Source: CAIVAT01 sp964525995 (GTDB lineage Bacteria; Bacteroidota; Bacteroidia; Bacteroidales; FEN-979). Taken from it: a stretch of 64,000 bases of DNA. The notes under the pieces were generated by a model. That model made no database searches, was not told the DNA's origin, and saw only the letters and a list, made by a program, of their open reading frames with translations. The position numbers were made by a program, and so were the translations under genes. The DNA lies in NCBI GenBank assembly GCA_964525995.1, contig CAZGIM010000005.1, positions 62,001 to 126,000 on the forward strand. Direction: 5' to 3'. Below, one piece after another: positions 53,737 to 59,905 of the stretch; within the stretch, counting starts at the first letter, position 1, and every line of letters begins with the position of its first letter.

Positions 53737-53797
53737 AAGAACAGCTCCGAAGATAGCATCTTCGGACCAACGTCGCCGAAAGGTGACGTTTCTTTTT
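53737..53797 (+). ncRNA. Candidate small RNA of two hairpins
   Basis: After the promoter a perfect stem CCGAAGAT-AGC-ATCTTCGG (53747-53765) is followed by the stem AACGTCGCC-GAAA-GGTGACGTT (53769-53790), a 9-bp stem closed by a GNRA tetraloop with one G-U pair, and then TCTTTTT. Together these form a complete transcription unit of about 60 nt. It might also be the attenuator leader of a gene that has been lost. No known RNA family was recognised. Confidence 0.5.
53769..53797 (+). terminator. Rho-independent terminator of the candidate small RNA
   Basis: A 9-bp stem with GAAA loop is followed by TCTTTTT on the forward strand. The reverse strand offers no T-run, which fixes the direction. Confidence 0.6.
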
Positions 53798-53875
53798 CCA
53801 TACTGCCTGAATTTCCTTTTGTCATTCTTCATTCTTAGTCTTGCGATAAAACCAACGCCGTTCGGCAATTCCAGA

Positions 53876-54071
53876 TCATTCAAACAATTTATTCATTAAC
53901 CCCTCACTCTCGCCGAAGCGGGTGCAGGTATCGAGGAGGATCTGCTGCTGCCCGGGGCAGATCTCTTTGCGCTTGCTTCCGAGGGATTTCTTCATACAGT
54001 TTGAACAGCCCCCTCAACACATCATCAGCTACACTCCAGATCAGTGAGGAGAGTTCCTGGAATTTCGACAT
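53876..54071 (-). pseudogene. hsdM: Internally deleted and frameshifted hsdM relic B
   Basis: From ATG 54071 it reads MSKFQELSSLIWSVADDVLR and GLFKLYE, the start of HsdM. In another frame it then continues KKSLGSKRKEICPGQQQILL, DTCTRFGESEG and NKLFE, which matches the region near the C-terminus of HsdM. A 39-bp stretch is identical to relic A (52435-52473 and 53957-53995). The central methyltransferase domain is missing. Confidence 0.65.
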
Positions 54072-54173
54072 AGTTTCTTATTAGTTGACTTTTAGCGTAT
54101 TAGTGTATCGAATGGTAAAATTATGCAGATCGGTTGAAATATGCAAATTTTTTAGATAAAAAAATTAATTTGT

Positions 54174-54181
54174 TATTTTTG
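54174..54181 (+). promoter_or_regulatory. -7 box TATTTTTG before the LRR gene
   Basis: TATTTTTG matches TAnnTTTG and is preceded at the right distance by a T-rich run rather than an exact TTTG. Initiation would put the repeats at 54202-54273 inside a leader of about 95 nt. Confidence 0.4.
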
Positions 54182-54200
54182 CCATGTATATCATAAATCT

Positions 54201-54273
54201 TGTCAATCGTAAATCATGTCAATCGTAAATTTTTTTCAATTCTTGTCAATCGTAAATCATGTCAATCGTAAAT
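54201..54273. repeat. GTCAATCGTAAAT repeat array 1
   Basis: Four copies of GTCAATCGTAAAT lie at 54202, 54218, 54245 and 54261, as two pairs with a 43-bp period separated by a T-rich CAATTC spacer. The array ends 11 bp before the LRR gene ATG. The same motif recurs at 58520-58574 and 62250-62350. Confidence 0.9.
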
Positions 54274-54284
54274 TTTAATCCTTT

Positions 54285-55217
54285 ATGAGAAAATTATTCG
54301 TTTTTCTTCTCGCTTTATCTTCCATAACCAGGATCATGGCCCAGCCTGCCAAACCCTGCTCAACATGCCTTTCGGATGGGATCACCTTCTCATCCCAGTC
54401 TGAAATCGATAATTTCCAGGTAAACTACCCGGGCTGCACAAGCATTATGGGGGGAGTGGTTACCATAAGCGGAAGCGACATCACCAACCTGAATGGATTG
54501 AGTGTACTGACATCCATCGTGGGCATCCTTGAGATAAAGAACTGTAATAATCTGACCAGCCTGTCGGGACTGGATAACCTGACCTCCATCGGGTCGATTC
54601 TGTACATCCATCTGAACAGTTCACTTACCGGTTTATCGGCGTTGAATCATTTAACTTCGATCGGCTCAGCACTCTGGATCGAAAGCAATGTCTCCCTGAG
54701 CAGCATCGCCGGACTGTCGAACCTTACATCGATTAACGGGACTTTAAATGTTGATTATAATCCGGCGCTGACCAGCTTATCAGGACTGGACAATATAGAT
54801 ACAGCTTCGATTTCCGGATATTTCGTCGTCTATAACAGCAGCTTATCCGATTGTGCCGTGAAGAGCCTTTGTGATTTCCTTGCCAGCGGAACGATCTTCA
54901 ATCAGATCCATAACAATGCCAGCGGATGCAACAGTCCCTTTGAGGTCGGGGATGCATGCGAACATCTGGATGCAGAGAGCCCCTCGCCTGAACCACCGCT
55001 GACAATTTACCCCAATCCCACCGCTTCAACCCTTGTCGTCGGATCCGGCTCTCCCGGACTCCTCACCATCCGGAACCCCGCCGGACAGCTCCTCCTGCAA
55101 CGCGAAACCACCGGGACAAAAACCATCCTCGATATAAGTGGTTGGAAAAGCGGGATCTATTTCGTGCAGATTGCCGGTGTAAAGGGATTGTATTCAGGGA
55201 AGATCTTGAAACTGTAA
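54285..55217 (+). CDS. Receptor-L-domain / LRR protein with T9SS sorting domain (paralogue 2)
   Basis: 310 residues with a signal peptide (MRKLFVFLLALSSITRIMAQ). It opens with the same phrase as its paralogues (NYPGCTSIMGGVVTISGSDI), has about six L-domain repeats (LSGLDNLTSIGSILYI, LTGLSALNHLTSIGSALWI), a cap with CAVKSLCDFL and NNASGCNS, and a T9SS type A domain (IYPNPTASTLVVG, GIYFVQIAG). The probable role is surface binding. It follows a GTCAATCGTAAAT array and lies at the edge of the defence island. Confidence 0.87.
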   Translation: MRKLFVFLLALSSITRIMAQPAKPCSTCLSDGITFSSQSEIDNFQVNYPGCTSIMGGVVTISGSDITNLNGLSVLTSIVGILEIKNCNNLTSLSGLDNLTSIGSILYIHLNSSLTGLSALNHLTSIGSALWIESNVSLSSIAGLSNLTSINGTLNVDYNPALTSLSGLDNIDTASISGYFVVYNSSLSDCAVKSLCDFLASGTIFNQIHNNASGCNSPFEVGDACEHLDAESPSPEPPLTIYPNPTASTLVVGSGSPGLLTIRNPAGQLLLQRETTGTKTILDISGWKSGIYFVQIAGVKGLYSGKILKL

Positions 55218-55303
55218 TAATTACTTCTGCCCACTCGATTTTCTGAAAGTATCCCGAAAATCGCAGGGGATGATCCCGGGTTCCTGAACAGATCATCATG
55301 GCA

Positions 55304-55849
55304 TTAATAAAGCAACTTCTTTTTGTCAAAATGCACACTCAGATGCTCTGCGATTGTTTTGCAACACAGGTAGCTTTCATTATTTTTTGTGATCCTCTTA
55401 ATCGAAGTGTTAATTTCATTTTCCGACATCTTCTTTCGTTCAAGTGCTATTGAAAAGATATCGAGTGTTGTTAGAAAAGCAATATCATTTGCTTTACAAT
55501 AGGGAACGATATCAATGGTATTACTGCTTGCAATAATGTTTTGATAATGTTTACAAAAGACAAGGCATGCACGTTCACCCATTCCATTTATCGTTGATCT
55601 CAGCGCAACAAATTCCTGTAGAAGCATAGGATTTGATGTAGTCGGAAATTTAATCTCTTCAACCTGTTTAAAAGTAAAGAGATTTTCTATCACATTGCGT
55701 ATCGTCCTGTTTTTCAATAATTCCTCAAGAACTATGTCAAGTATTCTTACCCGGCCTGGGAAAAGTTCGTTTAGCAAAGAAACTTTATCCGCCTTAAAAA
55801 GATGAATTACAACATCCGAATCCAGAAGTATTAATACCCTGTTATTCAT
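55304..55849 (-). CDS. PIN-domain protein, third gene of an HTH / ImmA-IrrE / PIN operon
   Basis: A 181-residue PIN-like nuclease. It starts LILLDSDVVIHLF (first Asp), has a conserved Glu in INGMGERACLVFC and the late acidic residue in the segment IDIVPYCKANDIAFLTTLDI. The C-terminal helix region carries SENEINTSIKRI. PIN domains of this type are RNases, often toxins or effectors. It overlaps the ImmA/IrrE gene by 8 bp, so it is translated with it. Confidence 0.8.
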   Translation of the reverse strand: MNNRVLILLDSDVVIHLFKADKVSLLNELFPGRVRILDIVLEELLKNRTIRNVIENLFTFKQVEEIKFPTTSNPMLLQEFVALRSTINGMGERACLVFCKHYQNIIASSNTIDIVPYCKANDIAFLTTLDIFSIALERKKMSENEINTSIKRITKNNESYLCCKTIAEHLSVHFDKKKLLY

Positions 55850-56588
55850 TTTCGTTTTCTGCTACTTCAAAGGGATCAATGTTAATCGCATTGAGTAATT
55901 CAAGGTAATAGGGTTCGGATATTTTTCTGTTTTTGTATAGATGATTTACCAGTAAACCATAATTTCCAATGACTTTAAATTTATTCCCTGATTCATAGAG
56001 GGAGATGTCATATCCAAGTTTCCTGGCAGTGTTTTTTTTATCACAACTGTACTTATTAAAAAAAGTTTTATCAACGAAACCCAATTCAACAAGCCTGTAA
56101 ATTAGCGCGTTTATGGACAAGCTATAATATTGCTGGATCTTAAAAATGGTTTCAGCAGAAATCATGTTTCTTTTTTGTCGCTCAGATATTGGGATTAATT
56201 CGGTGATACCGATTTCGGGAAGCAGTAAACATGCCGCGAACAAATCTGCCTTATGCTCCGCTGCATCTGTCTGCTTATCAAATAATGCTGTAATGCATCG
56301 CTGCGAACTAAATGCTTCCTGTATAAAAAGATGATAGAGCTCATGCCCTATGGTGAAATGCTGTTTGCCCAAACTATGGTTTTGATTTACCATCATGAAT
56401 TTCAGATCATTATTCGCTTTTATCGCCATCCCTGAAAATTTTGCTGACAGGGGCCTGAATATCGTGATGATATTTTTTCTGAGAAGTAAACTGGTTAAAT
56501 GTATCGGTTCGTTTACTCCGTAACCGTTTTCTGTTCTGAAGTTTGATGCAAGACGATCAACCTCTTTGATCAATAGCTTGTTGTTCAC
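55842..56588 (-). CDS. ImmA/IrrE-type metallopeptidase
   Basis: A 248-residue protein with the COG2856 signature: the zinc motif HELYH in FTIGHELYHLFIQEAF and the third-ligand region AAEHKADLFAACLLLPE. The family cleaves phage or stress repressors that carry HTH domains, and is often encoded directly beside its XRE substrate. Here its 5' end overlaps the HTH gene by 32 bp and its 3' end overlaps the PIN gene. It probably controls the HTH repressor and so the PIN gene; this is inference. Confidence 0.9.
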   Translation of the reverse strand: MNNKLLIKEVDRLASNFRTENGYGVNEPIHLTSLLLRKNIITIFRPLSAKFSGMAIKANNDLKFMMVNQNHSLGKQHFTIGHELYHLFIQEAFSSQRCITALFDKQTDAAEHKADLFAACLLLPEIGITELIPISERQKRNMISAETIFKIQQYYSLSINALIYRLVELGFVDKTFFNKYSCDKKNTARKLGYDISLYESGNKFKVIGNYGLLVNHLYKNRKISEPYYLELLNAINIDPFEVAENENE

Positions 56589-56925
56589 CTTTTGCCAGTG
56601 TTGTCATTTTAATATAGTTCTTCACAATTTTCTGAAATTCAGCAATGCTTGATAAATCCTCTTTTTCCATACCATCGCTTCTGAAGGCGAAAGCAAGGTT
56701 GGCTTTAATTTCACTGCTATTATTCACAAGGAAATCGTCAGCCTCAATTCCAAAAAGATCGGCAAATTTATTCATGTGAACCAGCGTGATTTCTCTGGTG
56801 CCATTTTCATAGTGGCTGATTAATGTTCTGTCAATCCCGATAAATTTGGCAAGATCCTCCTGGGTATATCCCAGTTTTTGGCGATATGCCTTTAAATTAC
56901 TGATAATTATTTGTTTAACATCCAT
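56557..56925 (-). CDS. XRE-family HTH repressor
   Basis: 122 residues. The HTH is clear (NLKAYRQKLGYTQEDLAKFI, then GIDRTLISHYENGTREITLV), followed by a short helical C-terminal part. It is the first gene of the operon. A promoter-overlapping inverted repeat (56962-57010) is a probable binding site. Confidence 0.92.
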   Translation of the reverse strand: MDVKQIIISNLKAYRQKLGYTQEDLAKFIGIDRTLISHYENGTREITLVHMNKFADLFGIEADDFLVNNSSEIKANLAFAFRSDGMEKEDLSSIAEFQKIVKNYIKMTTLAKGEQQAIDQRG

Positions 56926-56961
56926 AATTGGTCGGTTTCAAAGCTTAAACAATACGTAAAT

Positions 56962-57010
56962 TTGTCACAAATATAATCAAATATTTCAATATATCCTAAT
57001 TATGTGACAA
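56962..57010 (-). promoter_or_regulatory. Promoter region with inverted-repeat operator for the HTH operon
   Basis: TTGTCACA (56962-56969) and TGTGACAA (57003-57010) are perfect inverted repeats, 41 bp apart start to start (about four helical turns). A reverse-strand -7 box TATATTTG (56968-56975) overlaps the left arm. The site is 37 bp upstream of the HTH ATG, fit for autorepression. Confidence 0.5.
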
Positions 57011-57353
57011 TAATACCAGAAAGAATAAAGCTATTTTTCCGGAATATTCTAAAAATGTAAAACATTTTTCTATCAGATGCGGCTTGAACAGCCCTCTCAC
57101 CCATCAACAGCTACGTTTCAGCACAGCGAGGAACATTCCCGGGTTCCGAGCTTCATCCCTCCAATATTCGGGAAGTCAGCCTCCCGGCTTTTGATTCCGG
57201 AATCAACGCTGTTGTCGGTTTTTAGCTTTACTTTATATTGTATTTCAACTGGAAGAGCATCGCAGGATGGTCGCAGGATGGTCGCAGTATCTGCACAGGA
57301 TGGTTGATGATTGCCAATAAAATTGATGACTTTTCCCTTTTGTATCCCTGTAT
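57011..57353. other. Intergenic stretch without recognised gene
   Basis: 343 bp between the HTH operon promoter and the LRR gene stop. An open frame at 57077 has unlikely composition. Two direct TCGCAGGATGG units occur near 57264-57286. Nothing else was identified. Confidence 0.5.
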
Positions 57354-58418
57354 CTAAATAACGACGATCTTCCCTCTTTTTACCCCATTATTGCTTTTCA
57401 GAAGAAGGATATAGGTTCCGGGCTGAAAGCCTGTTATATCGACCACATTATTTCGGATGCTCCAGTTATCCATGCGCTTTCCCAGACTGTTGTAAATAGT
57501 CAGGTTGGTCGGGCATCCCCGGATACCGGCTGGTAAAGCAAATTGATCCCTGCAGGGAACCGGGAAAATAGAGATGAAACTTTCGCCCGGATCGTAACTG
57601 TTGGCCGACATGTGTTCGCATGCGTCTTCCACCTGCGGCCGGCTATTACAACCTTCCGCATTGTTGCCGATGTTTATAATCGCGTTGGGCATCGAAAGAT
57701 AGTCGCATACACTGCGCACGTTACACGCCGATAAAACCGGGTTATTTACAATAAATAATTCCGTTATCGATTCCGGGGCAACGCTATCGAGACCGGAAAG
57801 GCTTGTAAGTACCTGGTTGCCGTCAACCGACAATGATCCGCCTACAGATTGCAGTGCAACAAGGCCGGATAAATTCGCGAGTGCAGGATTGCTGTAAATA
57901 AACAAATTGCCGCCAATGGAAGTAAGGCGCTCCAGTCCGTTCAGGCTTTCGATGCCCCAGTTTATAACGATCTCCAGGTTGTTTCCGATCGTTGTTAAAG
58001 AGTCCAGGCCCGAAAAATCAACAAGTGCAGGATGATACAGAACCACAAAATAGCCGCCAACCGATTTCAATCCGGTTAATCCTGTAAAATTGGTCAGGAG
58101 CTGGTTGGTCGAAAAGGTCAGCGCGCCACCAAGGCTGGTCAAGCCGTTCAGCCCTGTCAGGCTTGCAAGTGAATCAGTTGTGAAAATATTCAGATCCCCG
58201 TTAATTTGGGTAATGGCGCTCAACCCAAGGAGATTTTTAATGTTACTTCCGCTTATCGCGACATTACCTTCGATTTCGGTACAGTTGGGATAATTAATCT
58301 GGAAGTTGTCAATTTCAGACTGGGTTGAGAAGGTTATTCCCCCGGGGAGACAGGGCTGTCCGATCGTCAGGGCATGAAGGCATAACAATGCCAACGTTAT
58401 GGTGATACGATTTTTCAT
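57354..58418 (-). CDS. Receptor-L-domain / LRR protein with T9SS sorting domain (paralogue 3)
   Basis: The start is set at ATG 58418 (signal peptide MKNRITITLALLCLHALTIG); the frame opens at 58457. About 354 residues. It shares with the other two the opening NYPNCTEIEGNVAISGSNIK, six to eight L-domain repeats (LTGLNGLTSLGGALTFS, LDSLTTIGNNLEIV), the cap CNVRSVCDYL with NNAEGCNS, and a T9SS type A domain (FPVPCRDQFALPAG, GTYILLLKS). Its upstream region is related to that of the cargo gene at 59906, including a GTCAATCGTAAAT array. Confidence 0.87.
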   Translation of the reverse strand: MKNRITITLALLCLHALTIGQPCLPGGITFSTQSEIDNFQINYPNCTEIEGNVAISGSNIKNLLGLSAITQINGDLNIFTTDSLASLTGLNGLTSLGGALTFSTNQLLTNFTGLTGLKSVGGYFVVLYHPALVDFSGLDSLTTIGNNLEIVINWGIESLNGLERLTSIGGNLFIYSNPALANLSGLVALQSVGGSLSVDGNQVLTSLSGLDSVAPESITELFIVNNPVLSACNVRSVCDYLSMPNAIINIGNNAEGCNSRPQVEDACEHMSANSYDPGESFISIFPVPCRDQFALPAGIRGCPTNLTIYNSLGKRMDNWSIRNNVVDITGFQPGTYILLLKSNNGVKRGKIVVI

Positions 58419-58519
58419 AAATAGGTTGTAAAGATCCTCGTTATCAGCATTTTGCATTTACCGAACACAACATCACCAAGTTTTCTTCTGTTTTCACAAT
58501 GATCTATATCCTAATTCTT

Positions 58520-58574
58520 GGCAATCGTAAATCATGTCAATCGTAAATTTTTTCAATTCATGTCAATCGTAAAT
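58520..58574. repeat. GTCAATCGTAAAT repeat array 2
   Basis: Copies lie at 58520 (GGCAATCGTAAAT), 58536 and 58562, with the same CAATTCATG spacer as in array 1. The array touches the stop codon of the serine hydrolase. The 70 bp before it resemble those before array 3 (both contain GATGATCTATATCC or GATCTATATCC). Confidence 0.9.
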
Positions 58575-59768
58575 TTAAAAATAATCATCCGATCCGACAA
58601 CCAGTTTCCGGATCTTCTCAAAACACGCCCTGGCCGCTTTGCCATGAACCGTGTCAGCATTGACCTGCATGGCGATGGCCACGCCCGGAACCGGGAAAAA
58701 TTGCAGGATGGTGTAATAACCAGGGGTAAAGCCTGTATGGCCGTACCAGCGTGTGTCGCCGGAACCGCCAACGAAACACCCCAGGCCATATTTCGCACCG
58801 AAAGGCAGGGTGGCTGGAAAAGGGGCCGGGGTGGTCATCAGTGTCAGCATTTCCGTATTCAGTACCTTACCGCCATATAACAGTTGTCCCCACCGGGCAA
58901 GGTCCGGTACGTTCGTGACAAGTCCGCCACCGGTCCACTCCAATTGCGGGTTAAAGGCATAGGTACTGTTGGCGCACACCTTTTCGGGCAACTGCATCTC
59001 TTCCGTGAGAGAGGTATATCCGGGAACCAGTCCGGGAATTTTCCGACCGACCGCCGGTTTTGTGTTGTTAAGGTTGCAGGGCTTAAGGATCATCTCATCC
59101 AGCACCTTGTAATACTCCTTCCCGGTCACTTTTTCGATGATCAGCCCCAGCAGTATGTAATGTGAATCGGTGTAGGACCAACCCTTACCTGCAGGATGAG
59201 CGGGAGGTTTGCCTGATATGAATGAAAGTCGTTCCTCCACGCTCCAGCTCTTATCCGGATCATCCCTGGCGATTTGCCAGATTTTTTGATCGTAAACATA
59301 TTCCGGGACTCCTGCCGTATGATTCATCAGCATTTCGACAGTGATTTCCGCTGCATTGGGCACTCCTGAGAACCATTTTTCGCCCTGAAGGTACGTTCCG
59401 GCCTTATCGCTGATCCTGAGCGATCCCTGCTCCTGGAGCTTCAGGATCAGGGCTGCCACATAGGTCTTCCCGACACTTCCCGAGAACATCATGTCATCCG
59501 GCTTCATTGGAATTCGTTGTTCCTTGTCGGAAAACCCCGAAGCAAACGAGATGGTCCTGCCATCACTGAACCTGACGCAAAGCGTAGCTCCGGGGATGAT
59601 CCCATCCCCGGTGAGCGAATCGAGAACAACCTGCATTTTCAGTGTAAGCGGGTCTGCTGGCCTGGCAAGCGGCTGAGCCTGTAACCCGTGGAAAAATCCA
59701 GCCGGAACGATAAAGGAAAGGATAATTAACTTTACTTTCACCCTCAGGGCAGGTTCACAATCCTTCAT
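58575..59768 (-). CDS. Serine hydrolase of the beta-lactamase / S12 class (secreted)
   Basis: A 397-residue protein with a signal peptide after a short basic start (KVKLIILSFIVPAGFFHGLQ). The S12 motifs are SxxK in FSGSVGKTYVAALIL, a Tyr motif in SYTDSHYILLG (YxS in the place of YxN), and HTG in YGHTGFTPGYY. These enzymes act as D-aminopeptidases, esterases or DD-carboxypeptidases. The Asn-to-Ser type change in the second motif is common in esterase-like members. No partner is evident. Confidence 0.87.
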   Translation of the reverse strand: MKDCEPALRVKVKLIILSFIVPAGFFHGLQAQPLARPADPLTLKMQVVLDSLTGDGIIPGATLCVRFSDGRTISFASGFSDKEQRIPMKPDDMMFSGSVGKTYVAALILKLQEQGSLRISDKAGTYLQGEKWFSGVPNAAEITVEMLMNHTAGVPEYVYDQKIWQIARDDPDKSWSVEERLSFISGKPPAHPAGKGWSYTDSHYILLGLIIEKVTGKEYYKVLDEMILKPCNLNNTKPAVGRKIPGLVPGYTSLTEEMQLPEKVCANSTYAFNPQLEWTGGGLVTNVPDLARWGQLLYGGKVLNTEMLTLMTTPAPFPATLPFGAKYGLGCFVGGSGDTRWYGHTGFTPGYYTILQFFPVPGVAIAMQVNADTVHGKAARACFEKIRKLVVGSDDYF

Positions 59769-59859
59769 GACAGAAATGGTCTTTCAACGTTTTTGTTCAT
59801 GCAGTAAATCTACTGTGCCTGTTTCGAAAATAAAAACCTTTTCGACGCATCCATTCACA

Positions 59860-59880
59860 GGTTGTAAGACTTTTACAACC
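59860..59880. terminator. Hairpin behind the large cargo gene
   Basis: GGTTGTAA, loop GACTT, TTACAACC forms an 8-bp stem 26 bp downstream of the stop at 59906 (reverse strand). It lacks a T-run, so it is only a possible terminator. Confidence 0.35.
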
Positions 59881-59905
59881 GGATAAATGAGGTTGCTGTG
59901 TTAAA

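Noticed and set aside
53695..53883. 62-codon reverse frame rich in Arg and Lys
   Set aside because: It runs through the two hairpins of the candidate small RNA and overlaps the hsdM relic; composition is explained by these structures.
54201..54273. Possible CRISPR array (regular GTCAATCGTAAAT units)
   Set aside because: Units are only 13 bp, spacers are short and nearly identical, and no cas gene is present; it is an intergenic repeat.
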